Source: PUMD01 sp964599275 (GTDB lineage: Bacteria; Bacillota; Sulfobacillia; SLMV01). Taken from it: DNA of 17,151 nt. The notes under the pieces were generated by a model, which saw only the letters and a program-made list of their open reading frames with translations, was not told the origin of the DNA and searched no databases. Position numbers and translations under genes: made by a program. Position 1 is the first letter of the stretch; every line of letters begins with the position of its first letter. Positions 1 through 7,968 of this stretch are shown here, piece after piece. The stretch covers positions 1 through 17,151 of the forward strand of contig CAZRFK010000037.1 in the NCBI GenBank assembly GCA_964599275.1, written 5' to 3'.

Positions 1-983
1 ACTCTGGCAAGATAAACACCGCGTTCTGTATCAACGTCTGCTCCTTCTTCACGGGCATCCTGGGCAGATATCAGACTGACCCCCATCCAAGATCTGGTAA
101 CCTCTCCCTTTTTGATGAGCTCATCAACTATTCGTTTAACCGTGTTACTGGGGATGGCAAAACCCATGCCCTCAACTTCTGGACGTGCAAATTTAAGTGT
201 GTTTATGCCTATCAACTCACCTTGAGAGTTCAATAATGCTCCGCCACTGTTACCAGGGTTAATGCTAGCATCAGTCTGTATTAACTGAAAAACCCGCTGA
301 CGGGCGTCCTGTCCGTACATGCTGGCCCTTATTCCAGAAACCACTCCTAATGTAACTGAGCGAGCGAATTCCCTGCCAAGAGGATTTCCAATGGCAATAG
401 CTAGCTGACCCGGAACTACCGAATCAGAATCTCCATAAGAGAGGGGTTGCATCCTATCATCCGTTTCAACTTGTAAAACAGCAAGATCTGTAGGGGGATC
501 CTCTCCGACAATCTGGGCTGTATACTCCTGATCGTCTGCAGTCTCCACGATTATTTCGTGGGCGTCTTCAATAACATGATAATTTGTAACAATATTACCA
601 TCCTTGCCATCAATCACAATTCCACTACCCTCGTTGTCTTGAGCATGTCTGCGTCCCCAAGGATCCGTCACGCGCTTTCTGCTGGTGATCCCGACCACAG
701 AGGGACCGACATCACGTACAGTAGATACGAGCATCTCCTCTATTGCCGGAAATATTATCATGGGCTCCTCTTGTGCTTCATCAGAGTTCGGTATTTCCTC
801 TCCCCCAGGAGTATCCTCCTCGGGATAGGGAATCTGCGGCTCCGTCAAGTGTGGTAATATTTCTGGAAGTATTGTCGGAGCAAGGGCTATACCCAGAAGA
901 ACACCAACGAACGCCCCCAGTAAGGCAACCACAAAATATCGATGTGACCCGGGAGTCGGTGAGCGTACATCTTGAGGACTCAT
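1..983 (-). CDS. htrA: HtrA/DegP-like membrane-anchored serine protease, C-terminus cut by window edge
   Basis: Envelope quality-control serine protease of the S1C (trypsin-like, PDZ-containing) family. Translation from the ATG at 983 gives 327 codons still open at base 1. Residues 17-38 form one membrane anchor, followed by a Pro- and Glu-rich linker (about 40-80). The protease domain follows, with all three catalytic residues visible: His136 in NYHVIED, Asp166 in TDLAVLQV, and Ser246 in NPGNSGGAL. The PDZ domain starts near residue 298 (SWMGVSL) and is truncated by the window. The start is fixed by GGAGGT at 991-996, 7 nt upstream. It lies 116 bp downstream of murA on the same strand. HtrA genes commonly lie at the distal end of walRK operons, so the context agrees. 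The family and the active site are seen directly; its substrates are unknown. Confidence 0.95.
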   Translation of the reverse strand, partial: MSPQDVRSPTPGSHRYFVVALLGAFVGVLLGIALAPTILPEILPHLTEPQIPYPEEDTPGGEEIPNSDEAQEEPMIIFPAIEEMLVSTVRDVGPSVVGITSRKRVTDPWGRRHAQDNEGSGIVIDGKDGNIVTNYHVIEDAHEIIVETADDQEYTAQIVGEDPPTDLAVLQVETDDRMQPLSYGDSDSVVPGQLAIAIGNPLGREFARSVTLGVVSGIRASMYGQDARQRVFQLIQTDASINPGNSGGALLNSQGELIGINTLKFARPEVEGMGFAIPSNTVKRIVDELIKKGEVTRSWMGVSLISAQDAREEGADVDTERGVYLAR

Positions 984-1046
984 AAAGCACACCTCCGGTC
1001 GAAGAACTTGCAAGGCTTATTTACTGAAGCCACTCCATGACCCCAT

Positions 1047-1075
1047 ATCATAGAGATTCAAAAAACATCAAACAA
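1047..1075 (-). promoter_or_regulatory. candidate promoter upstream of htrA
   Basis: In the 116-bp murA-htrA gap the minus strand reads TTGTTT (1075-1070), a 17-nt spacer, then TATGAT (1052-1047). The -10 matches consensus at 5 of 6 positions and the -35 at only 3 of 6. The gap contains no obvious terminator hairpin, so read-through from murA is also possible. No WalR box is visible here. Confidence 0.3.
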
Positions 1076-1099
1076 CATCAAGAGAGTTATTTGATACCA

Positions 1100-2419
1100 T
1101 CAACTCATATTTCCCAGGTTAACAACCCTGGCACATTCGCCTTCCCCGTCTACAGCAGATTCACTACCTCCAGTGCGCTGCACATCAGCACCTATGGCAC
1201 GCAGCTTTGTACGCAAAAATTCATAACCTCGCTCAACATGCTCAATCCCACTCACAATTGTTTCTCCTTCAGCAACAAGACCTGCAATTACTAAAGCCGC
1301 CCCTGCACGCAGCGTACAAGCGTTAACTGAAGTACCGTAAAGCTGTTCAACCCCCTCAATCACAGCAGTTCGTCCCTGAACCTGAATATCGGTACCCATG
1401 CGTTGAAGTTGATCAACATGTTTAAAACGACTTTCATAAACTCCTTCGCTGACAACACTGGTGCCTTCAGCTATTGCCAGAAGCACCATCATGGGAGGCA
1501 TGGCATCTGTAGGGAACCCCGGATAAGGTAAGGTCTTGACCTGTATGGCCTGCGGACGATTTTCACTTCTCACCCGTATCCAGTCACCGTTGTCCTCCAC
1601 TTCAATGCCTGATTCACGAAGTTTTGCTATAACTGATTCCAAATGTTTAGGAACCACATTTCGGAGAGTGATTTCGCCGCCAGTGGCTGAAGTTGCTATG
1701 GCATATGTGGCAGCTTCGATTTCATCCGGGATTATGGCGTGCGAAGTGGGGTGCAGATGCTCCACACCATGGATTTTTATCGTATCAGTACCAGCGCCCA
1801 CCACCCTGGCCCCCATAGAATTGAGACAGCTCGCAACATCCACAATATGAGGCTCTCTGGCACAATTCTCCATAACAGTAGTGCCACGGGCCATCACTGC
1901 TGCCAGCATAATATTTATGGTAGCTCCTACGCTAGCCACATCCAGATATATATGATCACCTTCCAATTGGTCAGCTTCTGCAACTACTTCTCCATGTTCT
2001 ACCTTTACCTCGGCACCAAGCGCTTTAAAACCTTTCAAATGTTGGTCTACAGGCCTTTGCCCTATGTCACATCCGCCAGGAAGACCGACGCGTGCATATC
2101 CAAACCGACCTAAAAGAGCTCCCAAGAGATAGTAGGAAGCCCTTATTTGCTTTACCAGTTCCAAAGGGGGAACATCGGGTTTGAGCCCTGACGCATCTAT
2201 TTCCATAACGCCATCCTCAAGTTCCGACACTTCTGCCCCAAGTTCCATAAGAATTTTTCTATAAGTAGAAACATCCCGGATAGCGGGAAGGTTCTCTAAA
2301 GCACTGGTTCCTTCAGCCAGCAAAACTGTCGGTAGGACCGCTACTGCGGAATTTTTACGTCCCCCTACTTCTACATTTCCACATAAAGGAATATTACCGC
2401 GAATTAGTAGTTCGCCCAA
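1100..2419 (-). CDS. murA: UDP-N-acetylglucosamine 1-carboxyvinyltransferase MurA
   Basis: Cytoplasmic enzyme for the first committed step of peptidoglycan synthesis: it transfers enolpyruvate from PEP to UDP-GlcNAc. The protein is 439 aa, close to the usual 420-435, with a short C-terminal tail after about residue 415. Key family residues are visible: Lys22-Asn23 in GGRKNSA, the catalytic cysteine Cys117 in LPGGCDIGQRPVD (E. coli Cys115), Asp305 in FPTDAM, Arg371 in TLRAGAAL, and Arg397 in HVERGYE. The cysteine is retained, so the enzyme is predicted to be fosfomycin-sensitive. The start is TTG, supported by GGGGAGA about 7 nt upstream and by alignment of the N-terminal beta-strand (ELLIRG). 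The gene sits downstream of walI with its own putative promoter and a WalR-type operator in the 152-bp gap. In many Bacillota a second MurA paralog exists; which paralog this is cannot be settled here. Confidence 0.96.
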   Translation of the reverse strand: MGELLIRGNIPLCGNVEVGGRKNSAVAVLPTVLLAEGTSALENLPAIRDVSTYRKILMELGAEVSELEDGVMEIDASGLKPDVPPLELVKQIRASYYLLGALLGRFGYARVGLPGGCDIGQRPVDQHLKGFKALGAEVKVEHGEVVAEADQLEGDHIYLDVASVGATINIMLAAVMARGTTVMENCAREPHIVDVASCLNSMGARVVGAGTDTIKIHGVEHLHPTSHAIIPDEIEAATYAIATSATGGEITLRNVVPKHLESVIAKLRESGIEVEDNGDWIRVRSENRPQAIQVKTLPYPGFPTDAMPPMMVLLAIAEGTSVVSEGVYESRFKHVDQLQRMGTDIQVQGRTAVIEGVEQLYGTSVNACTLRAGAALVIAGLVAEGETIVSGIEHVERGYEFLRTKLRAIGADVQRTGGSESAVDGEGECARVVNLGNMS

Positions 2420-2454
2420 GGTATTCTCTCCCCACCTGATTACTTAAACTGACA

Positions 2455-2483
2455 AGTATAGTCGCCTACTCTACAAGAGATCA
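2455..2483 (-). promoter_or_regulatory. putative murA promoter with weak -35
   Basis: On the minus strand a -10-like TATACT lies at 2460-2455. At the standard 17-bp spacing the -35 position (2483-2478) reads TGATCT, a poor match. A poor -35 directly abutted by a response-regulator box is the usual arrangement of an activator-dependent promoter. Predicted transcription would start near 2448, about 29 nt before the TTG start of murA. Confidence 0.5.
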
Positions 2484-2484
2484 C

Positions 2485-2501
2485 ATTACAAGTCCTTTAC
2501 A
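2485..2501 (-). promoter_or_regulatory. putative WalR (YycF) binding site upstream of murA
   Basis: The minus strand reads TGTAAA GGACT TGTAAT. This is a perfect match to the published WalR/YycF operator TGTWAH-N5-TGTWAH, with both half-sites on the same strand in direct orientation. It ends 66 bp upstream of the murA start and immediately upstream of the -35 position, a typical activator location. The cognate regulator gene walR is four genes upstream in the same locus. The site is seen in the sequence; binding and activation are inferred. Confidence 0.6.
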
Positions 2502-2571
2502 ACATTCATCATATAGGTCATCATTCCCTGCTGAAATTGATGCAAAATTTTTACCATTGTGTTCAGGGCCT

Positions 2572-3459
2572 TTATTTGGGCCATTCGATAACACCACTGA
2601 AGGCATTGATAAATATTATACTACTATCATCAAGCCGAATCCTCCAGACGGGCTCCGCATGCCATTTTTCTTCTTGTTGTTTAGTTCCAGCATAATAACC
2701 CAGATTAATGTCAACAATTTTTTCTGCATCTGACTCTTCAATCATTTTAACTATACGCATTAAGTTCTCAGAAATAGCATGTGTCGCACTCATTACCTGT
2801 CGCAGCCTGCCAGCATAGCCTGTCACTCTATACCATAGACGCTGATACTCTCTTACTTCACCTCCCTTTACATTGACGACAATTCCCCCACCATAGATAG
2901 GGGTATCCCGGTAAAACTGAGTATAAAATAAACTGAAGATATCTTCGCCTAGGTGCTTGTAATCAAACTGGATGCTTCCGGGCCGCAAACCGGGTCTGTC
3001 CAGAAACGATTCAGCCACCTCACGAACTTCTTCATGATCCATATCCTCTTCTTCAACTGAATCTACTCTCTGAAAACGCAAAGCTCCCGAACCAGCCAAT
3101 ACTAAAACTGCCTCTTCAGTACGATACCCCCCTAATCGTCCTCCAAGCAGGATGTTTTCAACTTCTTCTCCCGATGAGAAGAATGCCTGCTTGAAGTCCT
3201 TTACTTCAGGTTCATCATGCTCCACACTCAGCGCATACATGCGGGGTGCATCCTCTGGGATTGAAACCTCTACTTCAATATCTAGATCAGCAAACGCCTT
3301 TCTCAGCGATTGAGACGTCTCTTCTGTCCCGGGGGCCCATAACACCTCGCCATCTTTTTCGAGGTGGTCTCGAGGATCTCCATAAAGCTGATATCCTAAG
3401 ATTAAGTTGCCCACCAGAAAACATATTATTAGAATGGTTTTTGCTTTGGACCATTCCAT
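2572..3459 (-). CDS. walI: WalI/YycI, membrane accessory protein of the WalRK system
   Basis: Bitopic membrane protein that, in Bacillus and Staphylococcus, contacts WalK together with WalH (YycH) and modulates its activity. The protein is 295 aa. Its N-terminus MEWSKAKTILIICFLVGN is the typical YycI signature, with a single transmembrane helix at about 6-24. The rest is an extracytoplasmic domain with repeated beta-rich segments such as SLFYTQFYRDTPIYGGGIVVNV (about 176-197), typical of the YycI/YycH fold. It ends in a conserved-looking INAFSGVIEW. It starts 27 bp after the walH stop, so it is co-transcribed; the Shine-Dalgarno (GGTGA) is modest. murA follows after 152 bp. No truncation is seen. 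Confidence 0.9.
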   Translation of the reverse strand: MEWSKAKTILIICFLVGNLILGYQLYGDPRDHLEKDGEVLWAPGTEETSQSLRKAFADLDIEVEVSIPEDAPRMYALSVEHDEPEVKDFKQAFFSSGEEVENILLGGRLGGYRTEEAVLVLAGSGALRFQRVDSVEEEDMDHEEVREVAESFLDRPGLRPGSIQFDYKHLGEDIFSLFYTQFYRDTPIYGGGIVVNVKGGEVREYQRLWYRVTGYAGRLRQVMSATHAISENLMRIVKMIEESDAEKIVDINLGYYAGTKQQEEKWHAEPVWRIRLDDSSIIFINAFSGVIEWPK

Positions 3460-3486
3460 ATAATCACCATCTTTATCACATTAAGA

Positions 3487-5016
3487 TCAATATCCATCAG
3501 ATGCAAATACTATTTCGCCAGATACTGCATCTACCAAAAAGAAACCAACCGGTCCTAAATCCACCGACCATGCCGGACGTAGTACTCGTTCAGTTTCCTC
3601 CGCTGTTCGTTCTGCGGGATAATAGACGATTTGAAGGCGCTCAACCACTATGTCTTCCTCATCTTCTACCCATCCCGAATCCTGAGCCATCTCATGACTC
3701 CGCTGCAGAGCACTTATGGGCGTAATTGATTGAAAGTCCTGCACCCGGCTGGCTGATTGCATTGTTTCGATCTGTGCTTCCCTGACACCAGCATCATCAA
3801 CAGTAATAGTAATTGGTCCTTCTCCATCAAAAACAATCCTGCCATCATCCAATACTTGGCTAAACTGCAAGGTATAGCCTGAAACTTCTGGCTTGCCTGT
3901 CTCCCAATCCAGGGTGCCACGCTCATACTGCTCGGATATGTCTACCAGCCTGATATCCTCTACCATTGAACCGGTAGTACGCCTCAAAAATCTGTAAGAT
4001 TCTAATAGTGCACGACGTCTGGTTGGCGGCTCTACTTCATTTTCCCTGTCTTGAGGACTAATCATAGTGTATTGAATTCCACCACCTGCAGGCAGGCGTA
4101 CACTGCTGTATTCATCAGTATAAACTCGGGAGCTGTCACGTTCTACCCTTTTCCTGACTCCAACAAAATCAGAAAAAAAGGGTCGAACGTCTTGTTCTCC
4201 CTCTATCACTATCATTTCGGCGACTGCTGTCTGAACCTGCGGGTTCATTTTTGGTATTCCCAGAAGCGATCGGGCCTCAATATCCCGCCACCCTTGCAGC
4301 AGCATGACTTCTTCCCCGTTTTTATCTGTCATATCATCCAGCTGCTCTGCTAAAGCAAACACCTTGCCAGCCACATCCTCTTGTTCAAAGAGAGGAAGTC
4401 CGGCCTCAGCCTGATCAGCTTCCTCTTGTACACTCTCAAACTCGCCAACAATGCTCCATTCTGTATTCATCCAGCCATCGGGACCGCCAATATACAACTC
4501 TAACCTATCAGGCTTGTCCTCAGAAATGAAAAAAAACACCCGATCAACAGGAATATCTGGGGTGTCTCCTGCTCCGCCTAACGACCACAGCCACAGGTCC
4601 AAAGGGATTTTACCAGGAAGCACCAGTGTTGCACCTTTTCGTTTAAGCTGCCAGCGGAGTAGTTCATCGGTCAGCTCGTATTCTGCTGTAACCTCGGTCA
4701 AGTCTTCTTTGCGTAAGGTAGACACCAAACCCTCAGCTGCCGCAACTAACTCCTGTGCTTCCGCTGAAGAAAGGCTGCGGTGGTCGCCTTCACCGGTGTG
4801 CACAATTGCCTCCACTGGTTGAACCAGGTGACTCATATCACTTTCTTCAAAATTAGCTCCCGCCTGTTCATGACTGAGTTCTGGAGGCAAAGATGAAACT
4901 GCATCGTCAGGGAGCCACAATATTACACTAAGAACAAGTGAAAAGAGAATAAGAACGGTCAACACCAGACTTTTCAACAATTCTAATCGAGCTGGTTCAT
5001 CCGGTATCAACCCCAT
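3487..5016 (-). CDS. walH: WalH/YycH, membrane accessory protein of the WalRK system
   Basis: Second WalK-associated regulator: a one-pass membrane protein with a large extracytoplasmic region. The start chosen is the ATG at 5016, giving 509 aa, because GGGGGTGA lies 5-7 nt upstream and the protein then begins MGLIPDEPARLELLKS followed by the expected anchor at about 13-36. A longer open frame to 5094 exists but lies wholly inside walK and has no better ribosome site. The reading frame overlaps the walK stop by 20 bp, suggesting translational coupling. The extracellular part is acidic and ends FLVDAVSGEIVF, which resembles the C-terminal beta-hairpin of WalI (FINAFSGVIEW); the YycH and YycI families are known to share a fold. 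The downstream partner is walI, 27 bp away. Confidence 0.9.
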   Translation of the reverse strand: MGLIPDEPARLELLKSLVLTVLILFSLVLSVILWLPDDAVSSLPPELSHEQAGANFEESDMSHLVQPVEAIVHTGEGDHRSLSSAEAQELVAAAEGLVSTLRKEDLTEVTAEYELTDELLRWQLKRKGATLVLPGKIPLDLWLWSLGGAGDTPDIPVDRVFFFISEDKPDRLELYIGGPDGWMNTEWSIVGEFESVQEEADQAEAGLPLFEQEDVAGKVFALAEQLDDMTDKNGEEVMLLQGWRDIEARSLLGIPKMNPQVQTAVAEMIVIEGEQDVRPFFSDFVGVRKRVERDSSRVYTDEYSSVRLPAGGGIQYTMISPQDRENEVEPPTRRRALLESYRFLRRTTGSMVEDIRLVDISEQYERGTLDWETGKPEVSGYTLQFSQVLDDGRIVFDGEGPITITVDDAGVREAQIETMQSASRVQDFQSITPISALQRSHEMAQDSGWVEDEEDIVVERLQIVYYPAERTAEETERVLRPAWSVDLGPVGFFLVDAVSGEIVFASDGY

Positions 5017-6811
5017 TACTTTCACCCCCTGGACTACTTTTCTGACTGTCAATGGGCAGGCAGAAAGCAATTGCGGTGCCCTCACCTTCCTCACTGTCTA
5101 CAGATATGCTGCCACCATGGGAATCAACAATATCCTTTGCTATTGCCAATCCCAATCCTGTTCCACCACTCGAACGGGAACGAGCTTTGTCCACACGGTA
5201 AAAGCGCTCGAAAACCCAGGGCAGTTCTTCACGCGGTATACCAATTCCTGTATCAGATACAACAACTTCAACGAACTCACCTGACTTCCGCCAATTCACC
5301 CTGACCTGACCACCCCGGGGAGTATACTCGACAGCATTGGTGAGCAAGTTGACCAGTACCTGCTCAATGCGATCACTGTCACCGTAAATATCCGGTACAT
5401 CCTCATCACCCCGGTAGCCAAGAGAAATGTCTTTGTCTTTCGCACGTGGAGCCAACTTACCACAAGCATCATCAATCAAATCCACCACAGAGAAGGATTC
5501 CTGTTCCCACTCAATACGACCGGAGTCAATCAAAGAAAGGTCCAGTAAATCCCTGACCATACGGCTCATACGGTCAGTTTCATCCAGGACCACCTGCAGG
5601 AACTCACTCCGAACACTCTCATCATTAACTGCACCATCCAGAAGGGTTTCAGTATAGCTTTTGACTGTAGTTAAGGGAGTCTTCAATTCATGAGAAACAT
5701 CGGCAATGAATTCTTTCCTCCGCTGTTCGGCCTGTTCCTGTTCAGTTATGTCATGAAGCACTACCACCATGCCTCTGAGTTCCTCATCATCGGAGGGTAT
5801 AGCCGCCAGATGCGCCCGCATCACTCGATGCGGTTGACTCAACTCAAAACGAACAGTCAGGTCTTCACCCGTGTCCATAGTTTCTTCGGCTGGCCCGCTC
5901 AAGGGAAGATCTGAAAAAATTTCCTGCAGAGGCTTCCCTTCCAGTTCTTGACCGTTGACTCCCAACATCTCTGACGCTCTTGGATTTATCAGCATAACCT
6001 GAGCATCAGAATCAAATGCAATGACACCATCAGCCATGTTGGTCATCACAACTTCTAATCGTCGCTTCTCCTCAGACATCTGGGAGACGGTGTTACCCAA
6101 CCTCTCCGTAAGATGGTTAAACATAGAGCTGAGTCTTCCTATTTCATCATCAGAATTGACCTCGATGCGTTGATCAAAGTTACCGGCAGCCATTTCTGCT
6201 GCCCTTTCGGTTATCTGAACTACAGGAGCAGTGATGGTGCCTGCGAGGATAAAACCAATCACCCCCGTAACAACCAGAGATAGTAACGTCGCACCAATCA
6301 TGATGGACCTTACATCATGTAATGTCTGGTATACTCCACTCAAGGACGCATTCAGATACAATGCTCCTGCATCATCAGCATCTCCATGAACTGGCACAGC
6401 TAAAGAAAGGACCGGATTGTGTTCCTCTGCCGTCTCCCGTATCTGCTGGGATGCAGTCATCTGCGTGAGAGCCTGATCGATTTCTGGAAGTATAATCCTC
6501 CTGCCAATGAGATTATCCATATCTGCACTGGCTGCTATGACATTAGCGTCCCTGTCCAATAGCAGGAGATCTAACCCAGATTCTCGGCCGTAATCTCGAA
6601 TGTAATTGGTGATGTATTCAATTGGTGCATCTTCCGCTAAGTATCGTTGGACAAATGCAGCCATCAAACGCGCCTGTCTCTGAACGTTTTTTGCGTGGTT
6701 TCCTAAATAATAGGCTTCAAGCGAGCGTTCTACATACCACCCAATGAGCTGCATCGCCAAAAGTATCAGCAGTAGGAAGATGATGACTACGCGCGCCCGG
6801 AGGCTTTTCAT
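4997..6811 (-). CDS. walK: sensor histidine kinase WalK (YycG)
   Basis: Membrane histidine kinase that senses cell-wall status and phosphorylates WalR. The protein is 604 aa, the usual length. Domain order: TM1 about 7-26; extracytoplasmic sensor about 27-165; TM2 about 170-192; HAMP about 192-245; PAS about 250-355; HisKA with phospho-acceptor His374 in FIADVSHELKTPLT; HATPase with N-box Asn492 (NLLTNAVEYTP), G1 box DTGIGIP (520-526) and G2 box GGTGLGLAI (549-557). The linker VLHDITEQEQ matches the WalK family. The ATG at 6811 starts directly at the TM1 segment. It is 42 bp downstream of walR and overlaps walH by 20 bp. One oddity: at the position of the S. aureus PAS zinc ligand His271 this protein appears to have Asn258, while the equivalents of the other three ligands look retained (see findings). 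Confidence 0.96.
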   Translation of the reverse strand: MKSLRARVVIIFLLLILLAMQLIGWYVERSLEAYYLGNHAKNVQRQARLMAAFVQRYLAEDAPIEYITNYIRDYGRESGLDLLLLDRDANVIAASADMDNLIGRRIILPEIDQALTQMTASQQIRETAEEHNPVLSLAVPVHGDADDAGALYLNASLSGVYQTLHDVRSIMIGATLLSLVVTGVIGFILAGTITAPVVQITERAAEMAAGNFDQRIEVNSDDEIGRLSSMFNHLTERLGNTVSQMSEEKRRLEVVMTNMADGVIAFDSDAQVMLINPRASEMLGVNGQELEGKPLQEIFSDLPLSGPAEETMDTGEDLTVRFELSQPHRVMRAHLAAIPSDDEELRGMVVVLHDITEQEQAEQRRKEFIADVSHELKTPLTTVKSYTETLLDGAVNDESVRSEFLQVVLDETDRMSRMVRDLLDLSLIDSGRIEWEQESFSVVDLIDDACGKLAPRAKDKDISLGYRGDEDVPDIYGDSDRIEQVLVNLLTNAVEYTPRGGQVRVNWRKSGEFVEVVVSDTGIGIPREELPWVFERFYRVDKARSRSSGGTGLGLAIAKDIVDSHGGSISVDSEEGEGTAIAFCLPIDSQKSSPGGESNGVDTG

Positions 6812-6853
6812 ACACTCACGGCCTCACTCCCTGATTTCATGCCCGTTTTTCTC

Positions 6854-7567
6854 CTAGCAAGAATCATCTTCACCTGTAAAAATGTAGCCGACACCTCGAC
6901 GTGTTACCACGTAATGAGGCTCAGATGGATCCTCTTCGATTTTTTCTCTCAGTCTGCGTACAGTGACGTCAACGGTCCTGACATCACCGTAATATTCGTA
7001 CCCCCATACCTCAGCAAGCAGTTGCTCCCGAGTAATGACCTTATTTACATTCTTCGCCAGGTAGGCAAGCAGTTCAAATTCACGCCTGGTCAGCCCCACA
7101 TCTTCATCATTAATAAACACCTGAAAACGATTCAAATCTATCTGCAATCGTCCAAACACCAACTGCCCATCATCTTCAGCTCTACTAGTTTCGCTGAGCA
7201 ACCCCTTGGTCCGGCGCAGCTGGGCTTCGATACGAGCAAGAACCTCGCGCGGACTGAACGGTTTAGTTATGTAATCATCAGCCCCTGCACTCAGCCCCTC
7301 AACAACATCGTCTTCAGCGTCTTTAGCTGTGAGCATCAGTACCGGTATTGCACTCTCTTGGCGAATCTGTTCACATACTTCTATGCCATTACGTCCCGGC
7401 AGCATGATGTCCAACAAAATCAAATCTGGTTGTAGGGTCTTGAAAAGACTGAGAGCTTTCTCCCCATCATAAGCTGCTTCGGTTTCATAGCCAGCCTTAC
7501 GTAAATTATATTCCAGAATATCTGCGATCGGCTCTTCATCATCAACAACTAAAATGGTATCCGGCAC
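6854..7567 (-). CDS. walR: response regulator WalR (YycF), OmpR/PhoB family
   Basis: DNA-binding partner of WalK that controls cell-wall hydrolase and cell-wall homeostasis genes. The protein is 237 aa. The receiver domain (about 1-118) has the acidic pocket Asp9-Asp10, phospho-acceptor Asp53 in LLDIMLPG, conserved Thr in LTAKD and Lys in TKPFSP. The winged-helix effector domain (about 132-233) has the recognition region DVRTVDVTVRRLREKIE and the terminal hairpin VVTRRGVGYIF. The start codon is GTG at 7567, read as Met; a run of seven G (GGGGGGG) lies upstream at suitable spacing and no better ATG exists. It is the first gene of the walRKHI operon; a 401-bp intergenic region separates it from a divergent gene. 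A WalR-type box was not found in that region, so autoregulation is not supported. Confidence 0.97.
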   Translation of the reverse strand: MPDTILVVDDEEPIADILEYNLRKAGYETEAAYDGEKALSLFKTLQPDLILLDIMLPGRNGIEVCEQIRQESAIPVLMLTAKDAEDDVVEGLSAGADDYITKPFSPREVLARIEAQLRRTKGLLSETSRAEDDGQLVFGRLQIDLNRFQVFINDEDVGLTRREFELLAYLAKNVNKVITREQLLAEVWGYEYYGDVRTVDVTVRRLREKIEEDPSEPHYVVTRRGVGYIFTGEDDSC

Positions 7568-7968
7568 TTTTACCCCCCCTCTCCCGGAATAATATTCAGG
7601 TGGTTTTCATCTCTCTTAAAATATTTCAATTAGATAGTGAAAAACCCTCCTGATTATGCGGCCTAAATATTGGAGCACCCTCCTTGACACTTCAGCAAAA
7701 TCAGTTATCGGTTATAAATAAACTCAATAGATCACTCAACCATGCAATTTGAATGCTTTTTTATGTGCAATTCATACTGAATCTATAACTGCATCACCGG
7801 TAGAGCTAATTATAACTAATCAGTGAGCGCTTCACTAGCTGATAATCAAGCTCCTACCATTCATGTCTATCGGTGATTGCTGCTATCTTATCGAACTTGG
7901 CAGCAGGTATAGAGCATCCTCAGGTAGAAATCCAATACTGCCGAGACCTTTAGAAAGGAGCAATAATT
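7568..7968. other. divergent walR / creatininase intergenic region
   Basis: This is 401 AT-rich bp between the walR operon (leftward) and the creatininase-family gene (rightward). No ORF with a credible start is present. It should hold both promoters. It contains an interrupted dyad around 7819-7844 (ATCAG..AGTGA-gcgct-TCACT..CTGAT) that could be an operator, and a TATAAT hexamer on the minus strand (7814-7809) without a recognisable -35. For the rightward gene the best candidate is TTGAAT (7749-7754), 18 nt, CATACT (7773-7778), which is weak. No intrinsic terminator is seen. Confidence 0.4.
7711..7739 (-). promoter_or_regulatory. candidate walR operon promoter
   Basis: The minus strand reads TTGAGT (7739-7734), a 17-nt spacer, then TATAAC (7716-7711), a sigma-A-like arrangement with 4/6 and 5/6 matches. 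It would give a 5' leader of about 140 nt before walR. It is the best-spaced candidate I find in the intergenic region, but it is not unique. Confidence 0.35.

Noticed and set aside
5017..5094. Longer start for walH (26 extra residues)
   Set aside because: The extension lies wholly inside walK and has no better ribosome site, whereas the ATG at 5016 has GGGGGTGA at proper spacing and gives the expected short cytoplasmic N-terminus before the membrane anchor.
7568..7968. WalR autoregulatory box upstream of walR
   Set aside because: No TGTWAH-N5-TGTWAH match on either strand in this interval.
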